64,000 nucleotides of DNA, from contig JAJEAI010000103.1 of the NCBI GenBank assembly GCA_022824205.1, positions 1-64,000 on the forward strand, written 5' to 3'. Below, piece after piece: positions 52,041 to 62,581 of this stretch (positions within the stretch are counted from its first letter, which is position 1; every line of letters starts with the position of its first letter). Below the pieces are notes generated by a model that was not told the origin of the DNA, did not search any database, and was given only the letters and a program-made list of their open reading frames with translations. The stretch is from Candidatus Binatia bacterium (GTDB lineage Bacteria; Desulfobacterota; Binatia; UBA9968; JAJDTQ01). The position numbers and the translations under genes are program-made.

Positions 52041-53720
52041 TCAGTCCTCGTCTTCGCCGTAGTACGACGTGTTCGGCGGGATGTCCTTGGTGGAGCGGCG
52101 CTGGCGCGCGATCTTGGCGCCGGTCTTCCAGTACTCGCCGCGGGTGGCGAGGGCGGCCTCCTGCTCCAGCTCCTCGTTCCAGTCGCCGAGGGAGTAGCCG
52201 AACCACGGCGACTGGGGCTCCAGCTCCGGCAACCCCAGCTCCTCCCAGAGCTTCCGGCCCCGCTCCATGTACTCACGGGTGGGGAGGGAGATGGGCGGGA
52301 GCTTCTCCTTGAGAGTCGCGTCCCACAGCAGGCACGAGTCCTCGGCCGAGCCGCGCGCGTCGTGCCGCGGGGCGTGGCCCACGTCCATGCCGTGCATGAT
52401 CTGCACGTCCCGGTGCGGCTTGGAGCGATAGCCCATGGCCCAGAACACCGCGTCGAGGTTGTCGGGATCGATGTCCTCGTCCACCGCGATGACGATCTTG
52501 GACATGGACGGGCGGAACGCCACCGCGCCCATGAGCGCGCGCCACACTTCCGCGGGCGTAGGCTGGCGCATCTGGATCACCGTGAGCTTCTGGGTGGCGG
52601 TGAGCGGCTCGTGCAGCATCACGCGCACCACGCTCTTGACGCCGATGCCGTCCCGCAGGTGCTCCAGGTAGATGGGCTCGTAGGCCATCTTCTTGATGAC
52701 GCTCGACTCGGACGGCGTCACCTGGCTGATGATGGAGCACAGGACGGCGTCGCGCCGGCGCGTGATGCAGGTGACCTCCATGAAGGGGTTGTACTCCTTG
52801 GGGTTCACGTGGCCATGGGACTCGCCGAAGGGCGCCTCGGGCTCCAGCCACTCGGTGGAGACGAAGCCCTCGATGACGATCTCCGCGTCCGCCGGCACCA
52901 TCACCGGCACCGTCCGCCCTTCCACCACCCGGATGGGCGCCTTCACCAGGCCCCCCGCCACCGAGAACTCGTCGAGGTCGTAGGCGAGCTTCTGCGCCGC
53001 CACGTAGGAGATGGCCGGCACGCCGCCGATGCACAGCGCCACGGGCATCTTCTCGCCCCGTTCCCGGTACTTCTCCCAGTGCCGGTAGATCCCCTGGCCC
53101 AACTCGATGGAGGGGTTGCAGCCGACCCGGTCGCGCGCCTTGATCATGGCCCGGTAGGTGCCGATGTTGTGCCCGCCGTGATCCGGATCGCGGGAGATGA
53201 AATGGGCCGCGCTCACGTAGGGCGCGTTGTCCCAGCCCGGCGAGGAGATGGGAACCGGAATGCCGTCCACGCCCCTGCCGCGGGTCTTGAGCTGCGCGCC
53301 CGAGTACACCACCTCGTGCACCGGCGCGGCCGACGAAGGGATCTCCACCGGCGCCACCGGATTGGTCTTGGCCTCGGCCCACAGCGCGTTGATGTCCGTG
53401 TCCTCGCCGCACCCGAGCCCGATGCGGTAGATGCGCCGGTTGGCCGCGAGCACGCCGATGGCCACGGGAATGTCATAGCGCTGGCCCTTGGCGTCCACCG
53501 GCTGCTCGAACAGGAACGCCTTGCGGTCGCGCTCCTTGATGCCGCCGCGGAACTGCCAGCGCACCAGCGGATGCATCTCCTGGTCCTTGTCCACCGCCCG
53601 CGCCACCCGGATCAGCAGGCCGGCGTCGTCCAGCCGCTGGAGGTGCTCGTGAAGGTCGGGATAGCCCCGCTCCGGTATTGCCTGCGCCGCGCTCGCGGCC
53701 GTCGGGTTTCTCTTCGCCAT
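52041..53720 (-). CDS. UbiD-family prenyl-FMN-dependent (de)carboxylase
   Basis: 559 residues from ATG 53720 (AGGA upstream). The order GTYRAMIKARDRVGCNPS, then CIGGVPAISYVAAQKLA, EAPFGESHGHVNPKEYNP near residues 293-310, and the AVDEDIDPDNLDAVFWAM metal region fits UbiD. The catalytic triad E-R-E can be placed in EAPFGE and GTYR. It needs prenyl-FMN from a UbiX enzyme, which is not in the window. It probably decarboxylates a hydroxybenzoate/gallate-type or alkenyl acid. First gene of the minus-strand set with enoyl-CoA hydratase and the CoA ligase. It diverges from mfd over 216 bases. Confidence 0.92.
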   Translation of the reverse strand: MAKRNPTAASAAQAIPERGYPDLHEHLQRLDDAGLLIRVARAVDKDQEMHPLVRWQFRGGIKERDRKAFLFEQPVDAKGQRYDIPVAIGVLAANRRIYRIGLGCGEDTDINALWAEAKTNPVAPVEIPSSAAPVHEVVYSGAQLKTRGRGVDGIPVPISSPGWDNAPYVSAAHFISRDPDHGGHNIGTYRAMIKARDRVGCNPSIELGQGIYRHWEKYRERGEKMPVALCIGGVPAISYVAAQKLAYDLDEFSVAGGLVKAPIRVVEGRTVPVMVPADAEIVIEGFVSTEWLEPEAPFGESHGHVNPKEYNPFMEVTCITRRRDAVLCSIISQVTPSESSVIKKMAYEPIYLEHLRDGIGVKSVVRVMLHEPLTATQKLTVIQMRQPTPAEVWRALMGAVAFRPSMSKIVIAVDEDIDPDNLDAVFWAMGYRSKPHRDVQIMHGMDVGHAPRHDARGSAEDSCLLWDATLKEKLPPISLPTREYMERGRKLWEELGLPELEPQSPWFGYSLGDWNEELEQEAALATRGEYWKTGAKIARQRRSTKDIPPNTSYYGEDED

Positions 53721-53936
53721 GATCCGTCCTTTGTGTGGGGAGTTGCCGTGAGTGGAGTGTGCCAATGTAACGTACCCGCGCCTGGGAAGTCCAGGAACGC
53801 CGCACTGCCGGCACTCGGCGTCATTTCTTCGTCCGGCCCGAAGGAGGATTCCCGGGAAACCGGTGGTTCCCGTTGCGGCTGCCGCCCCCCTTCGGCTACA
53901 CTCCTTTCTCCGTTCGCTCGCGAGGTAACCGGCCCG

Positions 53937-56900
53937 GTGGCGTCCCTTTCACTCGACGACAAGATATCCCGACTGCTGAGCCAGGAATGGCGCGGCGAGA
54001 AGCGCCTCTCCGGCCTCCAGGGGAGCGCCAAGGCCTACGCGGTCTTCCTGGCGGCGCGGCGGCTCGACGGGCCGCTGCTGGTGCTGACGCCCACGGTGAA
54101 GGAAGCGGAAGCGCTCTTCCGCGACCTTCTCTTCTTCCTGGGCGAAGAGGAACAGGCCAAACCCCTGGACAGCCGCGTGCACCTCTTGCCGGGCTGGGAC
54201 ATCCTGCCGTTCGAGAGCCTGTCGCCGAGTCCCGACCAAATGGCCGCGCGCATGGAGGGGCTCCACCGGCTGGCGGAGCAGCGCGCGCCGGTGCTGGTGA
54301 CCACGCCGGCGGCGGTGATGCAGCGCGTGGTTCCGCGCGAGAGCTTTCACAGCACGCGCTTCATCGAGGGACAGGAAGTGGACCGGGAGCACCTGCTGTG
54401 GCAGCTCTCGAACCTGGGTTTCACGCGCGCTCCCCTGGTGGAGGAGCGCGGCGACTTCAGCGTGCGCGGCGGCATCGTCGACCTGTTCCCGCCGGGCTAC
54501 GGGCGGCCCGTGCGCCTGGAGTTCGCCGACGACTGCATCGAGTCCATTCGCGAGTTCGACCCGCGCACCCAGCGCTCGCGCTCGTACTACGAGGAGTTGA
54601 TGCTGCTGCCCATCAAGGAGTTCACCGCGGGGCCGGGCACCAGCCGCGACACCCTCCTGCGCATCGAGGAGCGCGCCGACGAGCTGGGCTTCACGCGCAA
54701 GAACAAGCGCGCGCTGCTGGAGTCGGTGCGCGAGGGCGTCGGATTCGCGGGCATGGAGTTCCTCGTCCCCTATTTCCACGACCGCCCGCTGCCGTCGCTG
54801 CTGGATCATCTGCCGCGGCGCGGCATCGTCTGGTGCGACCAGCCGGCGCGGGTGGAAGAGGAGCTGGAGCGGTTCGAGAAGCTCGTGGCGCAGCGCGCGG
54901 CCAAGGCCGCGACCGACGGACGCTTCCACGCTCCCGCCGAGGCCCTCTACCTGGACCCCGACGGCTGGCGCGAGGAAGCCGCGGCGTTCCGGCAGGTCCA
55001 CAGCGAAAGCCTGGACACCCTCGCCGCCTCCGAGGATCCGGCGTCGGGGATCTCGGTGCGCTCCTATACGAACACCGACCTGCACACGGCCCTGACCGCG
55101 CCCCAGGGGGCGGAACGGTCGCTGGCGCCGCTGGTGGAGCACCTGGAGCAGTGGCGCGGCCAGCGGGTGCTGTTCGTCGCCGGCCATCCGGGCGACGCGC
55201 AGCGCCTGCAACAACTGCTGGCCTACTACGACGTGGACCTGCCCATCTCGGAGCGGCCCTTCCACGAAGTGGCGGGAACCTCCCGCAACGGTCCCGAGAT
55301 CCTTCTCGGGGACCTGACCCAGGGGATTCGCCTCCCCGACGAAGGGCTGATCCTCGTCACCCTGGAAGAGCTCTGGGGGCGCAGGAAGCGCGACCGCTCC
55401 GTGCGCAAACGCGAGAACGCCGGCCACTTCATCACCAGCCTGAGCGAGCTGCGCCAGGACGACGTGGTGGTGCACCTGGACCAGGGCATCGGCATCTACC
55501 GCGGCCTCAGGTACCTCAAGGTGGCGGGCACGGAGGGCGAGTTCCTGCACCTGGAGTACCAGGGGGGCGACCGCCTCTACCTGCCCATCGACCGCATCAA
55601 CCTGGTGCAGAAGTTCATCGGCGCCGACGGCGCCGCGCCGGTGCTGGACCGCCTGGGCGGGACCTCCTGGCTCAAGCTCAAGGCGCGCACGCGCAAGTCC
55701 ATCGTCGCCATGGCCAAGGAGCTGCTGCGGGTCTACGCCGCCCGCGAGGTGCACGACGGCCACACCTTTCCGCCGCCGGACCAAGCGTACCGGGAGTTCG
55801 AGACCGCCTTCGAGTACGACGAGACGCCGGACCAGGAACAGGCCATCGCCGACACCTTGAAGGACATGACGCAGAGCAAGCCCATGGACCGGCTCATCTG
55901 CGGCGACGTGGGTTACGGCAAGACCGAGGTGGCCATGCGCGCGGCCTTCACGGCGGTGATGGACGGCAAGCAGGTGGCCGTGCTGGCGCCCACCACGATC
56001 CTGACCCAGCAGCACCTGGAAACGTTCCGCGCGCGCTTCGAGCCCTACCCGGTGCGGGTGGAAAGCCTGAGCCGCTTCGTCACCGGCAAGACCGTGCAGG
56101 AGTCGCTCAAGGACCTCGCCAACGGGCTCATCGACATCGTCATCGGCACCCACCGGCTGCTGCAGCAGGACGTGGCCTTCAAGAACCTCGGGCTCGTCGT
56201 CATCGACGAAGAGCACCGCTTCGGCGTCGGCCACAAGGAGAAGCTCAAGCAGCTTCGCGCCACCGTGGACGTCATGAGCCTCACGGCCACGCCGATCCCG
56301 CGCACGCTGCACATGTCGCTGTCGGGGATCCGCGATCTCAGCGTCATCGAGACGGCCCCGCCCAACCGGCTGGCGGTGCGCACCTACGTGACGCGCTACG
56401 ACGAGGGCGTGATCCGCGACGCCATCCTGCGGGAAATCAACCGCGAGGGCCAGGTGTTCTTCCTGCACAACCGGGTGGAGAGCATCCAGCGCGTGGGGCA
56501 GAAGATCATGGACCTGGTGCCCGAGGCGCGGGTGACCGTCGCCCACGGGCAGATGACCCCGGGCGAGTTGAAGAAGAGCATGGACCGGTTCCACGAGAAC
56601 GAGGCTCAGGTGCTGGTGTGCTCGGCCATCATCGAGTCGGGCCTGGACTATCCCAACGCCAACACCATCCTCATCAACCGGGCCGACCGTTTCGGCCTGG
56701 CGCAGCTCTACCAGTTGCGCGGGCGGGTGGGGCGGTCGTCGCGGCGCGCCTACGCCTACCTGCTGCTGCCCGCCAGCGGCACCGTGACCAAGGACGCGGA
56801 GAAGCGGCTGCGGGCGCTGCAGGAGCTGGACGAGCTGGGTAGCGGCTTCAAGCTGGCGCTCCACGACCTGGAGATCCGCGGCGCCGGCAACCTGCTGGGG

Positions 56901-57437
56901 CGGGAGCAATCCGGCCAGATCGCCGCGGTGGGCTTCGAGCTCTACACCCAGATGATGGAAGAGACGATCCACGAACTGAAGGGCGAAGAGCGCCGGGTCA
57001 GCGTGGAGCCCGAGATCCGCCTGGGCATTGCCGCCTACTTCCCCGACGACTACATGCCCAGCGCCAACCAGCGGCTGCTGTTCTACAAGCGTTTGGCCAA
57101 CCTGGAGGACGCGGCGCAACTGGTGGAGCTGCGGGACGAGATCCGCGACCGCTACGGCCACTACCCCGAGGTGGTGGAGAACCTGTTCCGGGTCATGGAG
57201 CTGCGGCGCGCCCTGATCCGCGCCCTGGCGACCCAGATCATCTACCAGGACGGCCGCCTGTCGCTGAACTTCCATGCCACCTCCACCCTCGACGTCGACC
57301 GCCTGCTGCGGTTCGCGCGGGAGGACCACCGGGACTTCCGTTTTTCTCCCGAGGGACGCCTGTCGTACACCCCGGACCATGCGGACTGGCCCGGGCTCAT
57401 CGATGAGACCTGCCAGTTATTGCACGCGATTTGTTAG
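53937..57437 (+). CDS. mfd: Transcription-repair coupling factor
   Basis: 1166 residues from GTG 53937 (GAGGT ten bases upstream), standard Mfd length. N-terminal UvrB-homology region (LHLLPGWDILPFESLSPSPD, then GGIVDLFPPGYGRPVRLEF), an RNA-polymerase-interacting CarD-like domain (DVVVHLDQGIGIYRGLRYLK), and RecG-like helicase motor: Walker A GDVGYGKTEVAMRA near residue 656, and DEEHRFGVGHKEKL near 755; TRCF C-terminal domain after VEPEIRLGIAAYFP. It removes stalled RNA polymerase and recruits UvrA. Followed by surA 21 bases on. Confidence 0.98.
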   Translation: MASLSLDDKISRLLSQEWRGEKRLSGLQGSAKAYAVFLAARRLDGPLLVLTPTVKEAEALFRDLLFFLGEEEQAKPLDSRVHLLPGWDILPFESLSPSPDQMAARMEGLHRLAEQRAPVLVTTPAAVMQRVVPRESFHSTRFIEGQEVDREHLLWQLSNLGFTRAPLVEERGDFSVRGGIVDLFPPGYGRPVRLEFADDCIESIREFDPRTQRSRSYYEELMLLPIKEFTAGPGTSRDTLLRIEERADELGFTRKNKRALLESVREGVGFAGMEFLVPYFHDRPLPSLLDHLPRRGIVWCDQPARVEEELERFEKLVAQRAAKAATDGRFHAPAEALYLDPDGWREEAAAFRQVHSESLDTLAASEDPASGISVRSYTNTDLHTALTAPQGAERSLAPLVEHLEQWRGQRVLFVAGHPGDAQRLQQLLAYYDVDLPISERPFHEVAGTSRNGPEILLGDLTQGIRLPDEGLILVTLEELWGRRKRDRSVRKRENAGHFITSLSELRQDDVVVHLDQGIGIYRGLRYLKVAGTEGEFLHLEYQGGDRLYLPIDRINLVQKFIGADGAAPVLDRLGGTSWLKLKARTRKSIVAMAKELLRVYAAREVHDGHTFPPPDQAYREFETAFEYDETPDQEQAIADTLKDMTQSKPMDRLICGDVGYGKTEVAMRAAFTAVMDGKQVAVLAPTTILTQQHLETFRARFEPYPVRVESLSRFVTGKTVQESLKDLANGLIDIVIGTHRLLQQDVAFKNLGLVVIDEEHRFGVGHKEKLKQLRATVDVMSLTATPIPRTLHMSLSGIRDLSVIETAPPNRLAVRTYVTRYDEGVIRDAILREINREGQVFFLHNRVESIQRVGQKIMDLVPEARVTVAHGQMTPGELKKSMDRFHENEAQVLVCSAIIESGLDYPNANTILINRADRFGLAQLYQLRGRVGRSSRRAYAYLLLPASGTVTKDAEKRLRALQELDELGSGFKLALHDLEIRGAGNLLGREQSGQIAAVGFELYTQMMEETIHELKGEERRVSVEPEIRLGIAAYFPDDYMPSANQRLLFYKRLANLEDAAQLVELRDEIRDRYGHYPEVVENLFRVMELRRALIRALATQIIYQDGRLSLNFHATSTLDVDRLLRFAREDHRDFRFSPEGRLSYTPDHADWPGLIDETCQLLHAIC

Positions 57438-57457
57438 GAATGTATGGTGGTTGTGTC

Positions 57458-58714
57458 ATGAAGATCGCTCGCGAACGCCTGTGCGCGGCCGCCCTGCTCG
57501 CCCTTGTCGCGCTGGTCCCCGGCGCCGCTTCCGCGAACCTCGTCGAGAAGATCGTCGTGGTGGTCAACGGCGCGCCGCACACCTTCTCGGATTTCCGCAA
57601 GTTCGCCAGGGACAATCTCCGGCAGGACGTCCGGCTCGACGAGATCACGGCGGGCCGCGTGCCACAGGAATGGCTGGAGGAATTCATCACCAACGAGTTG
57701 ATCCAGGCCGAGGTGAGGGGCACGGGCATTCGTGTGCGCGACGCGGACATCGACAGCTATATCGAGGCTGTCCGCAAGCAGAACAAGTTGTCCGTGGCGC
57801 AGTTCGACGCCCTCGTGCAACGGCAGGGCAAGGACATGCAGCAGTACCGCCAGGAGGTTCGCGCGCAGATCGAGAGGGACGAACTCATCCGGCGTAACGT
57901 CCGGCAACGGATTCACATCACGATCCAGGACGCACAACGCTACTACAACGCCAACCCCCACCTCTACCGCACCGATCTCAAGATGCATCTCCGCCACCTG
58001 ATGCTGAGCGCCGACGAGAACGCCTCGACCGACCAGCAGCAGGCGGTGCGCGAGCGCATCGACGCGCTGCGCGGTCAGGCTCTCGAAGGCGCGGATTTCG
58101 CCGCCCTGGCGCGCACCCACTCCCAGGGCGCGGGGGCGAGCGACGGCGGCGACATCGGCTGGGTCGAAACCAAGAGCCTGCCCGATTCCCTGGCGAAGGC
58201 GGCGGCGACCCTCCGGAAAGGCGAGATCAGCCCGCCCGTCCGCACCAGCCTGGGCTTCCACTTGGTCAAGGCGGAAGACCGCCGGGGCGGCGAGAGGCTC
58301 GGCTTCGAGGCCGTCTCGGAGCAGGTGCGCGACGAGCTGTACAACAAGACGCTCCAGGAGCGGTTCGCCAAGTGGCTCAAGACCGACCTGCGCAAGAAGC
58401 ACCGGGTGGAGGTCAAGCTGACCGAATACGACTTCGAGGCGGAGGAAGCCGGGCGGGGCACGGTCGGCAGCCTCATGGCCACCAGCGACGGGCCCGCCCG
58501 GGAAAAAGGGTTCTGGGACTACGTCAACCCGCTGACCTACATCTACGACGAGGAACCCATCCCCGACCCGTCGGGCATCAGTGACCGCAAGCGAGTCAAG
58601 CTGTTCGGAATTCCGCTGTTCACCACCGAGGCGGGGGACGATGAGGACGTGCCGCTCAGCGAGCCCATCGAGGCGGCGGCGCCACCGGCGGGCGGCTCCG
58701 CCACCACGCCCTGA
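57458..58714 (+). CDS. surA: SurA-type peptidyl-prolyl isomerase/outer-membrane protein chaperone
   Basis: 418 residues from ATG 57458, chosen because it gives a clean Sec signal peptide ending AASA-NLVEK at about 26. The SurA_N helical domain (RVPQEWLEEFITNELIQAEV) comes first. One parvulin domain follows at about 180-290 (LRHLMLSADENAS, HSQGAGASDGGDIGWVE, LGFHLVKAEDRRGG), with a C-terminal tail rich in acidic and Pro/Ala residues after residue 340. E. coli SurA has two parvulin domains; single-domain forms are usual in this part of the tree. Acts in the periplasm on barrels such as the one at 48288. Confidence 0.92.
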   Translation: MKIARERLCAAALLALVALVPGAASANLVEKIVVVVNGAPHTFSDFRKFARDNLRQDVRLDEITAGRVPQEWLEEFITNELIQAEVRGTGIRVRDADIDSYIEAVRKQNKLSVAQFDALVQRQGKDMQQYRQEVRAQIERDELIRRNVRQRIHITIQDAQRYYNANPHLYRTDLKMHLRHLMLSADENASTDQQQAVRERIDALRGQALEGADFAALARTHSQGAGASDGGDIGWVETKSLPDSLAKAAATLRKGEISPPVRTSLGFHLVKAEDRRGGERLGFEAVSEQVRDELYNKTLQERFAKWLKTDLRKKHRVEVKLTEYDFEAEEAGRGTVGSLMATSDGPAREKGFWDYVNPLTYIYDEEPIPDPSGISDRKRVKLFGIPLFTTEAGDDEDVPLSEPIEAAAPPAGGSATTP

Positions 58715-58892
58715 CTCGTCCGGATTGATGCGGCGGCTTGCCTGATCGAGGCGAGACTCTTCACGAGTCGGGTCGGGCCTCGCGACGTCGTCACCGGTCA
58801 GGATACCGGCACGCCATACCCTTTTCGTTGTTCCGTTACCGCCCCCGAAGCCTGGTCCAAGACGGTCACCCCCTACAGGGAAGAGTGTTCGG

Positions 58893-59888
58893 ATGTCCAA
58901 ACCCATAGTCGCCGTAACCATTGGAGATCCCGCCGGAATCGGGCCCGAGGTGGCGGTGGGAGCGGCCCGTGACGCGGCCGTGCGGCGGGCTTGCCGCGTG
59001 GTGATCGTGGGAGACCCGGTGCTCCTGGAGCGGAGTCGCGCTCCCCGGTGGCCGGTCCGGCGGCCCGAGGCCGCGGCGACCGCCGTGGCGCCCGTGACGG
59101 TGGAGCCGGTCATCGGTCTCAAGTCCGGCGAAGTCCGGCCGGGCCGGGCTACCCGGGCGGGTGGCGAGGCCTGCTACCGCTATATTCTCCGGGCGGTGGA
59201 TCTCATCCGCGCGGGCGCGGCCGATGCCATGGCCACGGCGCCCATCAGCAAGAAGGCGCTGAACGACGCCGGCCACCTCTATCCCGGACACACCGAGCTG
59301 CTGGCCGAACTCACCCGGACACGCGACGTGCGGATGATGCTGTACGGAAGCCGCCTCAAGGTGGTGCTCGTGACGGTGCACCTGCCGCTCACCGAGGTGG
59401 CGGCCGCGCTGACGCGCAAGCGGGTGCGGGCGACCGTCGAGCTGACGCACGCGGCTCTGCGAGGGTGGTTCGGCGTGGCGGACCCGCGGCTGGCGGTGGC
59501 GGCGCTGAACCCCCACGGGGGCGAGGACGGCATGTTCGGTCAGGAAGAACGCCGGGTCATCCGGCCGGCGGTGCGTGACTGCGCCGCCCGCGGCATGGCC
59601 GTATCCGGCCCGGTCCCGGCCGACAGCCTGTTCCACCGCGCCGCGCAAGGGGAGTTCGACGCGGTGGTGTGCATGTACCACGACCAGGGGCTCGGGCCGT
59701 TCAAGCTGCTGCACTTCATCGACGGCGTCAACCTGACCCTGGGCCTGCCGCTCATCCGCACCTCCGTGGACCACGGCACCGCGTACGACATCGCCGGCAA
59801 GGGAGTGGCCGACGGCCGCAGCATGAAGCAGGCGATATTGCTGGCCGCGGAGCTGGCGCGCCGTCGCAAGTCCGACGGAGGGGCATGA
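58893..59888 (+). CDS. pdxA: 4-hydroxythreonine-4-phosphate dehydrogenase
   Basis: 331 residues. Family landmarks: [13 protein letters not shown] at the start; metal His in [12 protein letters not shown], in [13 protein letters not shown], and in [15 protein letters not shown]; and [13 protein letters not shown] at the end. It oxidises 4-phosphohydroxy-threonine in vitamin B6 synthesis, with NAD. Its TGA overlaps the uvrA ATG (ATGA at 59885). 178 bases separate it from surA, with no obvious terminator. Confidence 0.97.
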   Translation: MSKPIVAVTIGDPAGIGPEVAVGAARDAAVRRACRVVIVGDPVLLERSRAPRWPVRRPEAAATAVAPVTVEPVIGLKSGEVRPGRATRAGGEACYRYILRAVDLIRAGAADAMATAPISKKALNDAGHLYPGHTELLAELTRTRDVRMMLYGSRLKVVLVTVHLPLTEVAAALTRKRVRATVELTHAALRGWFGVADPRLAVAALNPHGGEDGMFGQEERRVIRPAVRDCAARGMAVSGPVPADSLFHRAAQGEFDAVVCMYHDQGLGPFKLLHFIDGVNLTLGLPLIRTSVDHGTAYDIAGKGVADGRSMKQAILLAAELARRRKSDGGA

Positions 59889-62416
59889 GCATTCGCATCA
59901 AGGGCGCGCGCGTCCACAATCTCAAGAACGTCGACGTCGAGATTCCGCGCGGCGAACTGGTGGTGATCACCGGGGTTTCGGGGTCCGGCAAGTCCTCGCT
60001 GGCTTTCGATACCGTGTATGCGGAGGGACAGCGGCACTACATGCAGTCCCTGTCCACCTACGCGCGCCAGCTCCTCAACCCCTTGGCGCGCGCGGACGTG
60101 GACTCCATCCGCGGGCTCGCTCCGGCCATCGCGGTGCCGCAACGGCGCTTCCACGAGAATCCGCGTTCCACCGTGGGTACCCTGACCGAGATCCACGACC
60201 ACCTGCGGCTGCTGTTCACCCACGTCGGCCAGCCGCATTGCGTGAGCTGTGGCGAGCCCATCACGGTGCACACGGTGCAGCAGATGGTGGACATGGTCCT
60301 GGAGCGCCCGTCCGGCGCGCGCATCGAGGTACTGGCCCCATTGCGCTGCGGCAGTCGGGACGAGTTCCGCGGCGAGACCGAACGGGTGATGCGCGGCGGG
60401 TTCGTGCGCGTCAAGCTGGACGGCGAGGTCGCGGAGCTGGCCGAGCTGACCGACTCACCTCCGCCTGCCCGGGCAGAGCTGGTGGTGGACCGGTTGGTGG
60501 TGCGTGAAGGGGTGGGCAAACGGTTGGCCGACTCCATCGAGGTCGCACTGGAGCACGGCGATGGTGTCGTGGCCATCGAAACGCGCCATGGCTCCGCATC
60601 CGAGTCATGTCGCTACACCCAACGTGCGGCTTGCCTGGAATGCGGCACGCCGTTCCCCGAGACGGTGCCGCAGCTCTTCTCGTTCAACAGCCCGCAAGGG
60701 GCCTGCCCGGCGTGCCACGGCCTTGGCGTCCAAACCCGCGGGCGTCCTCGTGAAGCCACCACGGGACGGACGGATGCCGTCCTGCCGCCCTGCACCGAGT
60801 GCGGCGGAACCCGACTGCGGCCGGAAAGCCTTCAGGTGAAGATCGGCGGGCTGCACATCGCGCAGGTTTCCGCGTTGCCGCTCAACGACTTACAGGGCTT
60901 TATCCAAGAACTGACCCTCACCGGACGCGAGACCGCGGTGGCCGGAAACGTCGTCCGGGAGATACGCGAGCGCACCGAGGCACTGCTTCGGCTGGAGCTG
61001 GGTTACATGACCCTGCAGCGCTCGTCCGACAGCCTGTCGGGAGGCGAGTGCCAGAGGATCCGGCTGGCCGCGCACATCGGCGCGCGTTTGTCCGGCGTGA
61101 TCTACGTGCTCGACGAACCGACCGTCGGGCTCCATCCTCGGGACACCGCGCGGCTCCTCGAAATCCTGCGGGAGCTCAAGGCCGCGGGCAACACGGTGCT
61201 GGTGGTGGAGCACGACCGGGACGTGATCCTGGCCGCCGACCACGTCATCGACATGGGGCCGGGGGCGGGGGTCGAGGGAGGGGAGGTGCTCGCCACGGGG
61301 CCGGTGGCGGACATTCGCCGGAACCCCGCTTCCCGGACCGCGCCGTACCTGGCCGGAACGGCGGCACCGCCCCTCCCCAAGCACCGGACCGGCACCGGCA
61401 CGATCTCGATCAGAAGCGCCAGCCGGCACAACCTGAAGAACATCGACGTGGACATTCCCGCCGGCGCGATGACGTGCGTCACCGGCGTGTCCGGCTCGGG
61501 CAAGAGCAGCCTCGTGGTGGACACCCTCTACGCGGCGGCGTCACGAACGCCACCGCGGGGCACGCGAACCGGTGGGACGCGAAGCCGGACCTCCACCGCG
61601 GGCGGGGCGCCCGCTCCCACCGTCACCGGCCTCGACGCCTTCGACCGCATCCTCTACGTCGACCAGGCTTCCATCGGCCGCAACAGCCGCTCCACTCCGG
61701 CCACCTACGGCGGGCTCTTCGACCCGCTGCGGAACCTGTTCGCGCGCCTGCCCGAGGCCCGGCTGCGCGGCTACGGCGCCGGCCGCTTCTCCTACAACGC
61801 CGCGGGCGGGCGCTGCGAAGCCTGCCAAGGCGCCGGCACGGTGGACATCGAGATGCAGTTCCTGCCCGACGTATCGGTGACCTGCGACGTCTGCGGCGGG
61901 CGCCGCTACAATCGGGAAACGCTGGAGATCCGCTACAAGGGAGCCAGCATCGCGGACGTGCTGGACCTCACCGTCACCGAAGCCCTGGAGCTTCTCGGCA
62001 ACGTGCCGCTGATCCGGGCGCGGCTGGAGACCCTGTGGCAGGTGGGCCTGGGCTATCTTAGGCTGGGGCAGCCGGCCACGACGCTTTCGGGCGGCGAGGC
62101 GCAACGGGTGAAGCTCGCGCGGGAGTTGAGCAAGCGGCCCGGCGGCCATGCCCTCTATCTCTTCGACGAGCCCACCACCGGCCTTCACTTCGAGGAGGTG
62201 GGCCGGTTGGTGGAGATCCTTCACCGGCTGGTGGAGGCCGGCCATACGGTCATCGCCATCGAGCACAACCCGGACTTCCTGCGCTGCGCCGACTACATCG
62301 TGGACCTGGGACCCGAGGGCGGCGAAAACGGCGGCTACGTGATCGCGGCGGGGACGCCCGAGGAGGTCATGCGGGCGGCCGGGTCCGCCACCGGGCAATG
62401 CCTTGCAAGGCTCTGA
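59885..62416 (+). CDS. uvrA: UvrA-family excinuclease ATPase, shortened form
   Basis: 843 residues; ordinary UvrA has about 940. Both ABC modules are complete: Walker [15 protein letters not shown] (about 30) and [14 protein letters not shown] (about 537), signatures [13 protein letters not shown] and [13 protein letters not shown], with [11 protein letters not shown] and [11 protein letters not shown]. The N-terminal CVSCG and UvrB-binding and insertion regions are kept. The loss is between CPACHGLGV and CTECGGTRL: only about 26 residues against roughly 120 in E. coli UvrA. The second module also has a Gly/Thr/Arg-rich insert (about 550-570). It may be a secondary UvrA paralog. Co-translated with pdxA. 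Confidence 0.9.
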   Translation: MSIRIKGARVHNLKNVDVEIPRGELVVITGVSGSGKSSLAFDTVYAEGQRHYMQSLSTYARQLLNPLARADVDSIRGLAPAIAVPQRRFHENPRSTVGTLTEIHDHLRLLFTHVGQPHCVSCGEPITVHTVQQMVDMVLERPSGARIEVLAPLRCGSRDEFRGETERVMRGGFVRVKLDGEVAELAELTDSPPPARAELVVDRLVVREGVGKRLADSIEVALEHGDGVVAIETRHGSASESCRYTQRAACLECGTPFPETVPQLFSFNSPQGACPACHGLGVQTRGRPREATTGRTDAVLPPCTECGGTRLRPESLQVKIGGLHIAQVSALPLNDLQGFIQELTLTGRETAVAGNVVREIRERTEALLRLELGYMTLQRSSDSLSGGECQRIRLAAHIGARLSGVIYVLDEPTVGLHPRDTARLLEILRELKAAGNTVLVVEHDRDVILAADHVIDMGPGAGVEGGEVLATGPVADIRRNPASRTAPYLAGTAAPPLPKHRTGTGTISIRSASRHNLKNIDVDIPAGAMTCVTGVSGSGKSSLVVDTLYAAASRTPPRGTRTGGTRSRTSTAGGAPAPTVTGLDAFDRILYVDQASIGRNSRSTPATYGGLFDPLRNLFARLPEARLRGYGAGRFSYNAAGGRCEACQGAGTVDIEMQFLPDVSVTCDVCGGRRYNRETLEIRYKGASIADVLDLTVTEALELLGNVPLIRARLETLWQVGLGYLRLGQPATTLSGGEAQRVKLARELSKRPGGHALYLFDEPTTGLHFEEVGRLVEILHRLVEAGHTVIAIEHNPDFLRCADYIVDLGPEGGENGGYVIAAGTPEEVMRAAGSATGQCLARL

Positions 62417-62434
62417 TCGGTTGCGCGCCACCCT

Positions 62435-62488
62435 GTCCTTCGACTTCGCTACGCGAAGCCTGTCCCGAGCCCCGTCGAACGGCGAACG
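62435..62488. repeat. Partial TTCGACTTCGCT-family repeat, copy G
   Basis: GTCCTTCGACTTCGCTACGC, followed by a rearranged remainder (CTGTCCCGAG, CGAACGGCGAACG), resembles one arm of copies E and F. It lies 18 bases past uvrA. Confidence 0.65.
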
Positions 62489-62528
62489 CCCTTCCCCGCC
62501 CGACGTCCTCCCCGTTCTGCCCCGTTTC

Positions 62529-62556
62529 TTGACAATCACGCTACCAAGGGCATAAA
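62529..62556 (+). promoter_or_regulatory. Putative iscS promoter
   Basis: TTGACA (62529-62534), 16 bases, CATAAA (62551-62556), 25 bases ahead of the start codon. It is one of the best sigma-70-like sites in the window. No IscR-type operator was recognised. Confidence 0.5.
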
Positions 62557-62581
62557 TGAACAGGTTCTGGAGGTGTTTTTC

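Noticed and set aside
52362-53936. A 525-residue N-terminal extension of Mfd
   Set aside because: The frame upstream of 53937 is antisense to ubiD and has no Mfd or other homology. GTG 53937 with a ribosome site gives the normal Mfd length.
53949-57380. A very long open frame on the minus strand across mfd (over 1100 codons)
   Set aside because: It is the antisense frame of a GC-rich gene. It is rich in Arg, Gly, His and Ala, shows no family motif, and the plus strand encodes complete Mfd.
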